Positions 17,941-27,456 are shown, counted from the stretch's first letter. The stretch: 64,000 bases of DNA from Pseudaquidulcibacter saccharophilus (GCF_019455445.1 NZ_JAHWUS010000001.1:62001-126000); one strand, 5' to 3'. Notes: generated by a model not told the origin, from the sequence alone. Numbers and translations are program-made.

Positions 17941-18987
17941 TTAATATAATAGTTTGAAACGCTTGCGGTATTCAAGTGGGCTAAAACCAGTAGATTTACG
18001 AAAAGCAAAACTAAAAGGGGCCGAACCAGAATAGGCAAGAAACTGTGCGATTAATTCAACTGATAATTCGGTGCTTGCCAACATTTCTTTGGCTTTTTCA
18101 CCCCGAACATAACTTAGCAATTCTTTGAAATTTGTATTTTCTGCCGCAAGCATTCGTTGCAAAGTTTTGGGATGAATTCCCAGCATTTCGGCAACCGAAT
18201 TAAAATTACAAAATTCTGTACCAAAGAAATTGGGAATTGCGTGAATAACCATATCGGCGGCTTTTGAACTATAATTACCAACCTCATCAACGCGAATTTG
18301 TATAAGGCGGCGCAAAATCCCGTTAAACAAAGAAAGCGCACCATGGATTTTATATTCATAGAATTCAGTAGGGAATAAAATCTGGTTCCGGTCACGACTA
18401 AAATATACGGGGCAACCAAATGCTTGTTCCGCTAGTTCATCAAAGCCATCTGCCTTTTGTTTTTCATGCATGAAATGCACCTCAATAGGGCGCATATCGT
18501 GCTGATTAGTGATGATGCGGATTAGTTTGCAAATATTTGCCGCACCATGTTGTATCATTTGGCGGGGCGGCGTTAAAAACGAATTATTTTTAATAATAAG
18601 CGTACTAAGCCCCGGGGAAATTTCCTCTTTTAATTCAACGTTGAATCCATTGGTGTGAATTTCCCAATATTCAAGCGCGTCAGTCATAAAAGAGCGTAAG
18701 GTTTTATGAAATTTTGCCAGTAAAACCAAACTTCCAGCCGTTGGAAATGACTCATCTGTCGCGATTGTAAATTCAATCCCCAAATAGGGTCTTTCCCATT
18801 CAATTGATGCAATTTCAAGCAAAGTACACAAACGGAGATATGGGATGAATGAATCTGGATTGTTTATTGCGTCTGGGTTGATGCCAACTTCTACAATTAA
18901 TTCCTTAAGTGATCTTCGCCCCGCAGGTTGAAGCTTCTCCAAGCCTATTAAGGCGCTAGAGCGACCATATAATTCGTATTTATACAA
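17941..18987 (-). CDS. AraC family transcriptional regulator (paralogue 2)
   Basis: 348 residues and the same architecture as its downstream neighbour: N-terminal Arabinose_bd-type domain (PYLGIEFTIATDESFPTAGSLVLLA) and C-terminal AraC DNA-binding domain (MLGIHPKTLQRMLAAENTNFKELLSYVRGEKAKEML ... YSGSAPFSFAFRKSTGFSPLEYRKRF). The DNA-binding halves are much more alike than the ligand halves, suggesting overlapping sites but different signals. It is first in the two-gene unit, with a palindrome about 50 bases upstream of its start. Confidence 0.92.
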   Translation of the reverse strand: MYKYELYGRSSALIGLEKLQPAGRRSLKELIVEVGINPDAINNPDSFIPYLRLCTLLEIASIEWERPYLGIEFTIATDESFPTAGSLVLLAKFHKTLRSFMTDALEYWEIHTNGFNVELKEEISPGLSTLIIKNNSFLTPPRQMIQHGAANICKLIRIITNQHDMRPIEVHFMHEKQKADGFDELAEQAFGCPVYFSRDRNQILFPTEFYEYKIHGALSLFNGILRRLIQIRVDEVGNYSSKAADMVIHAIPNFFGTEFCNFNSVAEMLGIHPKTLQRMLAAENTNFKELLSYVRGEKAKEMLASTELSVELIAQFLAYSGSAPFSFAFRKSTGFSPLEYRKRFKLLY

Positions 18988-19480
18988 ACCCCAAACCCCA
19001 AGTGTCGTTTAATAATACAAACAAAAGACGAAATATTCATTCAAATTGAATGAAAAATAAGAAGAGAAATATTAAGCATATACTTAAATATATCTAACTG
19101 AAATTACTCATAATTTATGTCAAATTAAATGTAAATTACCGCAATTTACGTAGGGTCATATATACAACTTATTTATAGTTAAAATCGGTTGTCTTTGCTT
19201 AAAAACATACCAATAATATTCTCAATATAGAGCAAAAATATTTAATACCGAAAAATTCAACAAAAAAAGACACGCATTTGTCCTCTATTATAGATGTTTT
19301 GGGTTTAATTCATAATTTTTTGCCTTTTAATGTGATATTTCATGATTGAAAATGTCTCGATAAATGCTTTTTATTCCAAACCTTGCCAAATTTTCGTTAT
19401 ATTACAATAGCTTATAAACATGGCTCTTTGTTGGCAAATCTTAATTTATAGCTGCAATTGCTAAATCTAAACTTGAAATT
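18988..19480. other. AT-rich intergenic region upstream of the AraC pair
   Basis: About 490 bases of very AT-rich DNA with stop codons in all frames and no convincing gene. It holds the AraC promoter side, including the palindrome at 19036-19054. I see no RNA gene signature in this part. Confidence 0.5.
19036..19054. promoter_or_regulatory. Palindromic operator candidate before the AraC pair
   Basis: TTCATTCAA-A-TTGAATGAA, a 19-base palindrome with nine-base perfect arms, 49 bases upstream of paralogue 2. A perfect palindrome of this size in an 800-base gap is a good candidate for a dimeric regulator site. Confidence 0.45.
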
Positions 19481-19499
19481 TTCAATCAATTGGCGGATT

Positions 19500-19637
19500 A
19501 GAAGCCATAATTTGAATTAGGGCATCTAATTTTCTGATTCTTATTATATTTCCCTCTCTCAATCATTTCCCGATTACAACCTAGGAATTGAGAGATTCTT
19601 TAATGCGGCGTCTATATGGCGTCGCATTTTTTTACCC
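19500..19637 (+). ncRNA. Candidate small RNA or leader ending in a terminator
   Basis: Within the long gap before the mutase genes there is a compact structured segment: stem CTCTCAAT (19556-19563) / ATTGAGAG (19587-19594), then a terminator hairpin ATGCGGCG (19603-19610) / CGTCGCAT (19620-19627) followed by seven T. The upstream TATTAT at 19542 could be a -10 box, which would give a transcript of about 85 bases. The nearest gene downstream starts 158 bases later, so this may be an independent sRNA or an attenuated leader. No named family recognised. Confidence 0.45.
19601..19636 (+). terminator. Rho-independent terminator in the gap before the mutase genes
   Basis: Eight-base stem with one G-T pair, nine-base loop and seven T. 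No protein-coding gene on the plus strand lies upstream within 2.7 kb, which is why a short non-coding transcript is proposed. Confidence 0.75.
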
Positions 19638-19794
19638 ACAATAACTTGTATAACTAGGTTTTATATCAAAAGCAGCAAAAACAGTGATTTTTATGTTATT
19701 ATTTGACATATTAAGACTTATTTATAATACCCTAAAGCACCTTTTCTGCTAAAGAGAAACGGCAAAATTTGCACAACTTTTTTAAAATATTGAT

Positions 19795-20886
19795 ATGAGC
19801 ACACAAGTGAAATCTACATTTGCCCCAGATACCGCGCACAATTCAGTAGGTGTCGAAGAATGGAAAGTCGAAGCCACCAAAGCCCTAAAAGGAAAAGAAT
19901 GGGAAACATTGGAAAAGCAATCATCTGATGGTGTTGCGGTTCACCCATTATATTTCGATTGCCCAGAAGCGTTCACGCTTGCAACAAAGCCACAAGATTT
20001 TAAGGGCACTTGGGACATTCGCCAAATCGTCAATATTGTTGATGCAAAAGCCGCCAATAAAACTGCTTTGGTTGATCTTGAAAACGGCGTAAATTCAATC
20101 GAATTTACGGGCAAAGTTGGCGAATGTGATTTCAAACCCCTGCTTGAAAATATTCATTATGATTTGGCATCAATCGCAATTGATGGATGCGACATTGAAA
20201 CCGCCAAATCATTATTTGCGGCAATCCCTGATGCAAAACAAAAAGATGCATTGTTGGTTTTAAACCTAAAAGCCGACGCGGCATCAATTGCATTATTCAA
20301 AGAATTTAAAGACAAATTTGCCAAGACCACTTTTTTCGTTGCCGATGCAAAATGCGAAAATAAAACCCGCGCCGAACAGGTTGCTGCGGCAATTATCGAA
20401 GGCATCAAGGCATTAAAGGCGGGCGAAGAAAATGGCCTAGCCCCACAAGAAATCGCCAAATCATTACTTTTCAAAGTGGCAGTAAACCAAGAAAACGTGG
20501 TGGAAATTGCCAAATTGCGCGCCCTGCGTAACCTTTGGGCCAAAGTATGCGCAAAGGCGGGGATTGATGCGCCAATGTCGGTTCATGCTTATAGTTCAAA
20601 AGCAATGATGACCGAAACCGACCCATATTCCAACGTATTGCGCAACTCGGTTGCGGTATTTGCGGCGGCAATTGGTGGGGCAAATATTATCACCACACTT
20701 TCCCATGAAATTGGTAAAGAGGATGATTTTTCACGCCGACTTGCCCGTAACACGCAAATCGTTCTTGCCAATGAATCAAATCTGGCGCGGGTTAATGACC
20801 CCGCGGGCGGTGCTTATGGCTTTGAAACCCTTACCGGTGAAATCGCCAAAAGCGCATGGCAATTAGTTCAAGAAGCTGGCTTATAG
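19795..20886 (+). CDS. mutA: Methylmalonyl-CoA mutase small (beta) subunit, short form
   Basis: 363 residues. N-terminal EEWKVEATKALKGKEWETLEKQSSDGVAVHPLYF and the (beta/alpha)8 segments ALRNLWAKVCAKAGIDAPMSVHAYSSKAMMTETDPYSNVLRNSVAVFAAAIGGAN, NDPAGGAYGFETLTGEIAKSAWQLVQEAG are clear mutase-barrel features (quoted in part). It ends right after the barrel, so the C-terminal cobalamin-fold domain present in the usual ~620-residue beta subunits is missing. It would pair with the catalytic subunit encoded seven bases downstream. The pair converts (R)-methylmalonyl-CoA to succinyl-CoA. The ribosome-binding site is weak, and the ATG at 19795 is the only plausible start. Confidence 0.85.
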   Translation: MSTQVKSTFAPDTAHNSVGVEEWKVEATKALKGKEWETLEKQSSDGVAVHPLYFDCPEAFTLATKPQDFKGTWDIRQIVNIVDAKAANKTALVDLENGVNSIEFTGKVGECDFKPLLENIHYDLASIAIDGCDIETAKSLFAAIPDAKQKDALLVLNLKADAASIALFKEFKDKFAKTTFFVADAKCENKTRAEQVAAAIIEGIKALKAGEENGLAPQEIAKSLLFKVAVNQENVVEIAKLRALRNLWAKVCAKAGIDAPMSVHAYSSKAMMTETDPYSNVLRNSVAVFAAAIGGANIITTLSHEIGKEDDFSRRLARNTQIVLANESNLARVNDPAGGAYGFETLTGEIAKSAWQLVQEAGL

Positions 20887-20893
20887 GGGATAG

Positions 20894-23038
20894 ATGATGA
20901 GCAAATTACCAAACTTTTCCGAAATAAGCTTTGACGATTTAGAAGCACCCGCAACACCTGTCCAAAGTGGCGAAAGCTGGCTTACCCCTGAAGAAATTGC
21001 GGTAAAGCCACAATATTCGGCCGCCGATATTCAATCGCAAGAATATATCCACACATTCCCTGGGCTTGCGCCATTTATTCGTGGCCCATACCCAACCATG
21101 TATGTTGGCCAACCTTGGACAATCCGCCAATATGCGGGCTTTTCAACCGCAGAAGAATCCAACGCATTTTATAAACGCAACCTTGCACAAGGGCAAAAAG
21201 GTCTTTCAATCGCATTCGACCTTGCAACCCACCGTGGTTATGATTCAGATCACCCACGGGTTTCTGGTGACGTTGGCATGGCGGGTGTGGCGATTGATTC
21301 AATTTATGACATGCGCACCCTTTTTGACGGTATCCCACTAGATCAAATGTCGGTTTCCATGACCATGAATGGTGCGGTTTTACCAATTCTGGCATTGTTT
21401 GTGGTTGCGGGTGAAGAGCAAGGTGTTGAACCTGCAAAACTAACCGGAACCATTCAAAACGACATTTTAAAAGAATTTATGGTGCGTAATACCTATATTT
21501 ACCCACCTGCACCATCAATGAAAATCATTGCCGATATTTTTGAATATACATCCAAAAATATGCCGAAGTTCAATTCCATTTCAATTTCTGGCTACCACAT
21601 GCAAGAAGCGGGTGCGACAGCGGATCTTGAACTTGCCTATACTTTGGCAGACGGCATGGAATATCTGCGCGCCGGTATTAATGCGGGCATGGATATTGAT
21701 ACATTTGCACCGCGTCTTTCATTCTTCTGGTCGATTGGTATGAACTTCTTTATGGAAGTTGCCAAAATGCGTGCGGCACGTGGGCTTTGGGCAAAAATCG
21801 TCAAAAACATGGGCGCAAAAAATCCAAAATCATTGCCGCTTCGCACCCACTCACAAACTTCTGGTTGGTCACTAACTGCGCAGGATGTTTATAACAACAT
21901 CACCCGCACCGCGATTGAGGCCATGGCAGCCGCCAACGGACACACCCAATCACTTCATACCAACTCACTTGATGAAGCAATCGCACTTCCGACCGACTTC
22001 TCGGCGAAGATTGCGCGTGATACCCAAATTATTCTGCAAAAAGAAGCTGGTTTCACCACGCCAATCGACCCATGGGGTGGCTCTTATTATGTTGAGGCAC
22101 TAACCCAAGAACTTGCCGACAAAGCATGGGGTTATATTGAAGAAGTTGAAAAAGCCGGCGGCATGGCAAAAGCCATCGAAGCCGGTATTCCAAAAATGCG
22201 CATTGAAGAAGCCGCGGCAAGAACCCAAGCCCGCATCGATTCAGGTGAGCAAATGGTGGTTGGTGTTAATATCTTCCAACCAGAAATCCCAGATGAGCTT
22301 CCGGTTCTTAAGGTTGACAATACCGCCGTTAAAATGGCGCAATTTGAAAAACTTGCCCGCCTAAAGGCCGAGCGTGACAATGCAAAAGTTACCGAATGTT
22401 TGGCGGCATTAACCGATGCGGCAAAAACCGGAAAAGGCAATTTGCTTGCGTTGGCAATTGACGCGGCACGCGCCAAGGCAACCGTGGGCGAAATTTCCTA
22501 TGCCTTGGAAAAAATCTATGGTCGCCACGAGGCAGTGCCACAATTAGCACGTGGCATTTATGAAAAAACCATTGGCGCAAACGAGCAAACATTTGCTGCC
22601 GCCAAAGAAAAAGTTGCTGCATTCACCCAAAAATACGGTCGCGCACCAAAAGTTATGGTCGCCAAAATGGGGCAAGATGGGCACGATCGCGGTCAAAAAG
22701 TTATCGGAACCGCCTATGCCGATTTGGGTTTTGAAGTCGTGCTTGGGCCATTGTTCCAAACCCCGGAAGAAGCCGCAAAAATGGCGGTTGAAAACGATGT
22801 TCATGTGGTTGGTGCATCGTCCTTGGCGGCTGGTCACTTAACACTTGTTCCTGAATTACGCTCCGAGCTTGCAAAACTAAACCGTTCTGACATTATCATT
22901 GTTGTGGGCGGCGTTATTCCACCGGATGACATCCCTGTCCTTAAACAAATGGGTGCAGCAAGCGTTTATCCACCTGGTACAATCATTTCTACATCAGCAT
23001 TGGATTTGATTGATATTTTGAATAATCGATTAGGATAA
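20894..23038 (+). CDS. scpA: Methylmalonyl-CoA mutase large (alpha) subunit
   Basis: 714 residues, standard size. N-terminal barrel with [36 protein letters not shown] (substrate channel), [29 protein letters not shown] and [18 protein letters not shown]. The C-terminal cobalamin-binding domain has the base-off motif DxHxxG in [24 protein letters not shown] and the GG pair in [12 protein letters not shown]. It feeds propionate, branched-chain amino acid and odd-chain carbon into the TCA cycle through succinyl-CoA. The chaperone meaB and the epimerase gene are not adjacent. GGGGATAG precedes the double ATG. Confidence 0.97.
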   Translation: MMSKLPNFSEISFDDLEAPATPVQSGESWLTPEEIAVKPQYSAADIQSQEYIHTFPGLAPFIRGPYPTMYVGQPWTIRQYAGFSTAEESNAFYKRNLAQGQKGLSIAFDLATHRGYDSDHPRVSGDVGMAGVAIDSIYDMRTLFDGIPLDQMSVSMTMNGAVLPILALFVVAGEEQGVEPAKLTGTIQNDILKEFMVRNTYIYPPAPSMKIIADIFEYTSKNMPKFNSISISGYHMQEAGATADLELAYTLADGMEYLRAGINAGMDIDTFAPRLSFFWSIGMNFFMEVAKMRAARGLWAKIVKNMGAKNPKSLPLRTHSQTSGWSLTAQDVYNNITRTAIEAMAAANGHTQSLHTNSLDEAIALPTDFSAKIARDTQIILQKEAGFTTPIDPWGGSYYVEALTQELADKAWGYIEEVEKAGGMAKAIEAGIPKMRIEEAAARTQARIDSGEQMVVGVNIFQPEIPDELPVLKVDNTAVKMAQFEKLARLKAERDNAKVTECLAALTDAAKTGKGNLLALAIDAARAKATVGEISYALEKIYGRHEAVPQLARGIYEKTIGANEQTFAAAKEKVAAFTQKYGRAPKVMVAKMGQDGHDRGQKVIGTAYADLGFEVVLGPLFQTPEEAAKMAVENDVHVVGASSLAAGHLTLVPELRSELAKLNRSDIIIVVGGVIPPDDIPVLKQMGAASVYPPGTIISTSALDLIDILNNRLG

Positions 23039-23081
23039 CTAAAAAGGCAAAGTTTTTAGATTTTGCTAGGGTTAAATAATG

Positions 23082-23112
23082 CCCCCTTTCCACAATGTGG
23101 GGAGGGGGCAAA
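23082..23112. repeat. GC-rich hairpin after the mutase operon
   Basis: TGCCCCCT-ttCCAC and GTGGgg-AGGGGGCA form a long stem with a four-base loop in otherwise AT-rich DNA, 45 bases after the mutase stop. It lacks a clean T tract, so it may be a weak terminator or an mRNA 3'-end stabiliser. Confidence 0.5.
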
Positions 23113-23189
23113 TAATTTGCGCCATAATATGTTTAAATTTACCATGTAGGATAATCGATAATTAAAACATAGGCGTTATAAAAACTGCT

Positions 23190-23480
23190 ATGTTTTATGC
23201 TTTAATATATTTCATTGGCATCAATGTTTTTACCGTCTTTAACTATTATGCCGACAAACAAGCGGCAATTAATGGCGGCTGGCGCATACCAGAAGCAAAC
23301 CTTTTATTCTTTGCCTTAATTGGTGGAAGCCCAGGCGCACTTCTTAGCACGCACCTATTTCGCCATAAAAGACGCAAAAACTCCTTTATGGATGTGCTTT
23401 ATATAATTATTGGCCTGCAGATAGTTTTAGCAAGTTTTGAATTAACCGGCATCTTGTCAATAAAATCATTTTTTGCCTAA
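23190..23480 (+). CDS. DUF1294 family small membrane protein
   Basis: 96 residues with about three hydrophobic segments. The family signature is present: Y-x-DK-xAxxGxWRIPE (YYADKQAAINGGWRIPEANLL), ALIGGSPGALLSTHLFRHKRRKNSF and a final hydrophobic helix. DUF1294 proteins are small inner-membrane proteins of unknown function, sometimes fused to cold-shock domains; there is no fusion here. No clear ribosome-binding site before the ATG. Convergent with the glycosyltransferase gene. Confidence 0.9.
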   Translation: MFYALIYFIGINVFTVFNYYADKQAAINGGWRIPEANLLFFALIGGSPGALLSTHLFRHKRRKNSFMDVLYIIIGLQIVLASFELTGILSIKSFFA

Positions 23481-23491
23481 ATCTGGCAATC

Positions 23492-24319
23492 CTAATGCTT
23501 CATACCGTCTAATGTTCCCATCAAGCTACCATTATAACGCGCCATTGTCGCTTGGTTAAAGCTTAGGATTGATAGTGTATATTTAAGGGCAAATTTCACA
23601 ACATCGGCAAGGGGTTTGGTTTTAATACCATATTTTCGTGCCACATAGGCGCGGGAATACGCCATATGATAGCGAACTTTGTAGATATTGTCGGGATTAG
23701 GTTTACTAGACTTTCCGCGCCCATGCTTTGCTTGCCAACCGTCACAGTGAATTAGTGGAAGTTTTGCATCCCACAGGCGGCGGCATAAATCATCATCCTC
23801 ATAAAATAGGAAAATATTTTTATCAAAACCGCCCAGTTTTTCAAAAACTGCTTTGCGCATCAAAAAACATGCACCCGATAAAAATGGATAACACGCATCA
23901 CCATTCGGCAATGGCATGGATTTTACGTTTAAATTAGCGGGTGATAATAATGACCGTGGTTGCAGAAAAACCCGCCCATCATCTTCAACAATTTTGGGCG
24001 CAATCATCCCAAAATCAGGATAATTTTTAACCGCTGCCGCAAGGTTTTTGATACTTTCATCAATTTCAATATCGGGATTTAAGAATAATAAATATTCGGC
24101 ACTTGCCGCACTTGCGCCAATATTATTGGCAACGCCAAACCCAAGGTTTTCACCATTTTCAATGGTTTTTGCGCCGAATGATGCGGCAACTTCCAAAGTA
24201 TTATCGCTTGAGGCATTATCAACAACAATTGCAGATACCCCTTGCGCTTGTAGGGCTGCAAGGCATTTATCGATTATATGCCCACTATTAAACGTGACAA
24301 TTATTGCCTGAATATCCAT
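23492..24319 (-). CDS. Glycosyltransferase family 2, rhamnosyltransferase-like
   Basis: 275 residues. GT-A fold features: N-terminal AIIVTFNSGHIIDKCLAALQ, VVDNASSDNT (nucleotide-sugar contact), NLGFGVANNIG, the divalent-metal DxD-like motif in LFLNPDIEID, and a later FLSGACFLMRKAVFEKLGGFDKNIFLFYEDDDLCRR, where EDDDL supplies the acidic catalytic region. Such enzymes add sugars (often rhamnose) to cell-surface polysaccharides. No other polysaccharide gene is nearby, so the acceptor is unknown. Confidence 0.9.
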   Translation of the reverse strand: MDIQAIIVTFNSGHIIDKCLAALQAQGVSAIVVDNASSDNTLEVAASFGAKTIENGENLGFGVANNIGASAASAEYLLFLNPDIEIDESIKNLAAAVKNYPDFGMIAPKIVEDDGRVFLQPRSLLSPANLNVKSMPLPNGDACYPFLSGACFLMRKAVFEKLGGFDKNIFLFYEDDDLCRRLWDAKLPLIHCDGWQAKHGRGKSSKPNPDNIYKVRYHMAYSRAYVARKYGIKTKPLADVVKFALKYTLSILSFNQATMARYNGSLMGTLDGMKH

Positions 24320-24365
24320 TTCTCATGAATGGAACGAAAGCGGCATAAGGGCAAGCAAATTTTGC

Positions 24366-25568
24366 TTATAGCGCCCCATCAAGTGCTGCTTTGACGTCTT
24401 CAAGCAAATCATCAATATCTTCGATACCAACTGAAAGCCTTATTAAACCTGGGGTAACACCCAATTCCAATTGCGCCGCCACTTCTAATGAACGGTGGGT
24501 GGTGGTTGCCGGATGGGTGGCAAGTGATTTTGCATCACCAAGATTGTTAGAAATATCAACAATCTCAAGACCATTCAGGAATTTAAACGCGCCCTCTTGC
24601 CCGCCCTTTACCTCAAAAGCGATAATTGTGCCGCCTTTTTTCATTTGCGACATCGCAAGCGCTTTTTGCGGGTGATCATCACGTGATGGATAACGAACAA
24701 ATGATGCCGCAGGGTGTGAACCAATTAAATCGGCAAGACGCGCCGCATTATCGCACATTCTATCAACCCGTAGCGATAGGGTTTCCATGCCCTTTAACAC
24801 CACCCATGCCACAAATGGCGACATCGCAGGGCCAGTATGGCGAAGATATGGGTCAAGTTCTTCGGTAACCCATTTTTCATCGCCAATGATTGCGCCCGCA
24901 AGAACGCGCCCTTGCCCATCGCAATGTTTGGTCAATGAATAAACCACAACATCCGCACCAAGCTCAAACGGTTTTTGTAAAAGCGGTGTTGCAAATACGT
25001 TATCAAGGATTAGGCGCGCACCCGCATTATGCGCAATTTCGGAAATTGCCTTAATGTCGGTGACTTCTAATGTTGGGTTGGCAGGGGTTTCGGCAAAGAA
25101 AACCTTGGTATTTGGTTTTACTGCATCCGCCCATTCTTGTGTGTTTGAGCCAGTAACAAGCGTGAATTCAACCCCATATTTTGGTAAAAGAGTTTCAATT
25201 ATATAGCGGCAAGACGAAAACAATGCCTTGCCCGCAACAATATGATCCCCCGCTTTTACACTTGCCATAAGTGCGGCATTAACCGCCGCCATACCAGACG
25301 CCGCAAGACGGCAAACGCCACCGCCACCTTCTAATGCCGCAAGGCGTTGTTCAAGCATTGTATTGGTTGGGTTGGCGTAACGACCGTATAAATACCCCTC
25401 AACCTCGCCCTTGAAACGCGCTTCGGCTTCTTCGGCACTATCATAAACAAAGCCAGAGGTTAGGAAGATCGCCTCGGAGGTTTCTTTATGTCCCGAACGA
25501 CGCGTTCCACCACGCACCAATAATGTGTTTTGGCGTCTTTGGTTTTGTTTGGGGTCTTTGTTGGTCAT
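24366..25568 (-). CDS. metZ: O-succinylhomoserine sulfhydrylase
   Basis: 400 residues from the ATG at 25568, which follows AAAGAGAA; a longer frame to 25586 is less likely. Cys/Met-metabolism PLP enzyme: FVYDSAEEAEARFKGE, YGRYANPTNTMLEQRLAALEGG, and the PLP lysine in VYSLTKHCDGQGRVLAG. The phrase TRRSGHKETSEAIFLTSGFVYDSAE is typical of MetZ rather than MetB/MetC. It makes homocysteine directly from O-succinylhomoserine and sulphide. No SAM-II-like leader was recognised upstream. Confidence 0.93.
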   Translation of the reverse strand: MTNKDPKQNQRRQNTLLVRGGTRRSGHKETSEAIFLTSGFVYDSAEEAEARFKGEVEGYLYGRYANPTNTMLEQRLAALEGGGGVCRLAASGMAAVNAALMASVKAGDHIVAGKALFSSCRYIIETLLPKYGVEFTLVTGSNTQEWADAVKPNTKVFFAETPANPTLEVTDIKAISEIAHNAGARLILDNVFATPLLQKPFELGADVVVYSLTKHCDGQGRVLAGAIIGDEKWVTEELDPYLRHTGPAMSPFVAWVVLKGMETLSLRVDRMCDNAARLADLIGSHPAASFVRYPSRDDHPQKALAMSQMKKGGTIIAFEVKGGQEGAFKFLNGLEIVDISNNLGDAKSLATHPATTTHRSLEVAAQLELGVTPGLIRLSVGIEDIDDLLEDVKAALDGAL

Positions 25569-25649
25569 TGGAATTCTCTTTCGCACTTTTATATCTCTGG
25601 CTTTATGCCTTTAAAATTAGTGTTTCAACCTTATTATGCAAAGCTAATG

Positions 25650-25694
25650 TCAAAAAAATACCCCCCGATTTTGTCGGAGGGTATTTTTATTTAT
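25650..25694. terminator. Bidirectional terminator between serA and metZ
   Basis: ATACCCcCCGA (25658-25668) and TCGGaGGGTAT (25674-25684). The minus strand runs into seven T and the plus strand into TTTTTATTTATTT. On the minus strand it ends the serC-serA transcript and separates it from metZ. Confidence 0.85.
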
Positions 25695-25705
25695 TTGAAC
25701 ATAAT

Positions 25706-25832
25706 GCCAAGCGCATTCGACGCACTAATTCGCCACCATTCATCAATTTTGTTAGTTTGTGCGAAGTAGCAGGAGAAAAGCGACGGCTGTATTGGACATA
25801 CAGCCAAGCGCATTCGACGCACTAATTCGCCA
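25706..25832. repeat. Pair of exact 30-base direct repeats downstream of serA
   Basis: The same 30 bases, beginning GCCAAGCGCATTCGACGCAC, occur at 25706-25735 and 25803-25832, a period of 97 bases. A few flanking bases to the left also resemble each other. The intervening DNA contains a short GGCTGTATtggACATACAGCC hairpin. There is no ORF. It looks like a small duplicated extragenic element. Confidence 0.7.
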
Positions 25833-25844
25833 AAATAACTAAAT

Positions 25845-27422
25845 TTAGAATTTTAGAACTTTGGCGTAGCGCACATTCTCGATAGAGTTTAGCTCATCAA
25901 CAATGTTTTGCGGCAAATCAGAATCGATACCTACAAGTGCGATTGCGTCTGCACCTTCTGCCTCACGGCCAAGGTTGAAGGTTGCGATATTCACACCTGC
26001 TTTACCAAGCATGGTTCCAAGTGCGCCGATAAAGCCTGGTTTGTCGTTGTTGTTGATGAAAAGCATATATGGGTGGAAGTGTGCTTCAAGATCCATGCCT
26101 TTAACTTCAACGATTTTTGGCTGACCAGCGACCATAGTACCGGCAAGAGTTCTCCATTTGCCTTCGGTTTTAACTTTTACACGAACCAATGAATCATAGG
26201 TTGGTGAAGTTTCGCGTTTTGCTTCAAGGAAGCTTGTGCCACGCTCTTTAAGAATAGCAGGGGCCGCAACCATATTAATATCTGCCATCATTGGGCGAAG
26301 GATTTCCGCAATAATTGCCGCAGTTAATGGCGCGGTTTTCAATTTATTGATTTCGCCTTCATATTCGATTTCAACGGCTTCAAGGTCTTTATCAACCACT
26401 TGACCCGCAAAAGCGCCAAGTTTTTTCGCAAGTTCAACAAGCGGTTTTAATTTTGGTGCTTCTTCGGCTGTGATTGATGGGGTGTTCAAAGAGTTTGTAA
26501 CCGCGCCGGTGGTCAAATAATCGGCGATTTGTTCGGCAACTTGAAGGGCAACGTTTTCTTGTGCTTCTGTGGTTGATGCACCAAGGTGTGGGGTTGCGGT
26601 AAAGTTCGGGCAACCGAAAAGCGGGTTTTCTTTTGCTGGTTCGGTGGTGAATACGTCAAACGCCGCGCCGCCAACATGACCAGATTTTAGGGCTTCCGCC
26701 AATGCTTCTTCGTCAACCAAACCACCACGGGCACAGTTTACAATCAACACGCCTTTTTTAAGTTTTGCGATAACGTCTTTTGAAATGATGTTACGGGTTT
26801 TGTCGGTCAATGGCACGTGAAGGGTGATGGCATCGGCACGTTTGAACAATTCTTCTAGTTCAACTTTTTCAACGCCAATTTCAACCGCACGCTCTGCACT
26901 CAAGAACGGATCGTATGCAACCACTTTCATTTTCAAGCCAAGTGCGCGATCGGCAACGATTGAACCGATGTTACCACAACCAATAAGGCCAAGGGTTTTG
27001 TTATAAAGCTCAACACCGTTGAAACGGTTCTTTTCCCATTTGCCGGCTTGGGTTGAAACGTCCGCCGCACCGATTTGACGGGCAGCAGCGAATAAAAGCG
27101 CGATTGCATGTTCCGCAGTGGTGATTGCGTTACCAAATGGGGTATTTTCAACGATAACACCGCGTTTTGTTGCTTCTGGAATATTGACGTTATCAACACC
27201 AATACCTGCACGACCAATAACTTTAAGGTTTTTTGCCGCCGCCAAAACATCGGCGTCAACTTTGGTTGCAGAACGAATTGCAAGACCGGCATATTCACCG
27301 ATACATGCGATTAATTCTTCTTTGGTCATGCCTGGTTTGTAATCAACCGCAACATTACGATTTTTGAAAATGTCGATAGCAGCTTGTGAAATTTTATCTG
27401 AAATAAGAACTTTGTTTGTCAT
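25845..27422 (-). CDS. serA: D-3-phosphoglycerate dehydrogenase
   Basis: 525 residues from the ATG at 27422, preceded by AAGAGAT; the open frame reaches 27488 but that part is inside the repeat element. Long form of the enzyme with three parts: the catalytic/NAD domain (GRAGIGVDNVNI, LGLIGCGNIGSIVADRA, NCARGGLVDEEAL, HLGASTTEAQ with the catalytic histidine), an intervening allosteric substrate-binding domain at about 320-450, and a C-terminal ACT domain (NNDKPGFIGALGTMLGKAGVNIATFNLGRE). First step of serine synthesis. Cotranscribed after serC. Confidence 0.97.
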   Translation of the reverse strand: MTNKVLISDKISQAAIDIFKNRNVAVDYKPGMTKEELIACIGEYAGLAIRSATKVDADVLAAAKNLKVIGRAGIGVDNVNIPEATKRGVIVENTPFGNAITTAEHAIALLFAAARQIGAADVSTQAGKWEKNRFNGVELYNKTLGLIGCGNIGSIVADRALGLKMKVVAYDPFLSAERAVEIGVEKVELEELFKRADAITLHVPLTDKTRNIISKDVIAKLKKGVLIVNCARGGLVDEEALAEALKSGHVGGAAFDVFTTEPAKENPLFGCPNFTATPHLGASTTEAQENVALQVAEQIADYLTTGAVTNSLNTPSITAEEAPKLKPLVELAKKLGAFAGQVVDKDLEAVEIEYEGEINKLKTAPLTAAIIAEILRPMMADINMVAAPAILKERGTSFLEAKRETSPTYDSLVRVKVKTEGKWRTLAGTMVAGQPKIVEVKGMDLEAHFHPYMLFINNNDKPGFIGALGTMLGKAGVNIATFNLGREAEGADAIALVGIDSDLPQNIVDELNSIENVRYAKVLKF

Positions 27423-27456
27423 AATGGAATCTCTTTTTAGGAAAAAAATTTGGAAA

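Noticed and set aside
19410-19470. Short ORF starting MALCWQ in the AT-rich gap
   Set aside because: Only 14 codons, no ribosome-binding site and no similarity that I can recognise.
25569-25700. SAM-II riboswitch upstream of metZ
   Set aside because: The expected pseudoknot elements were not recognisable on the minus strand; only the serA terminator hairpin is present.
25706-25832. CRISPR array
   Set aside because: Only two repeats, a 67-base intervening stretch containing its own hairpin, and no cas genes anywhere in the window.
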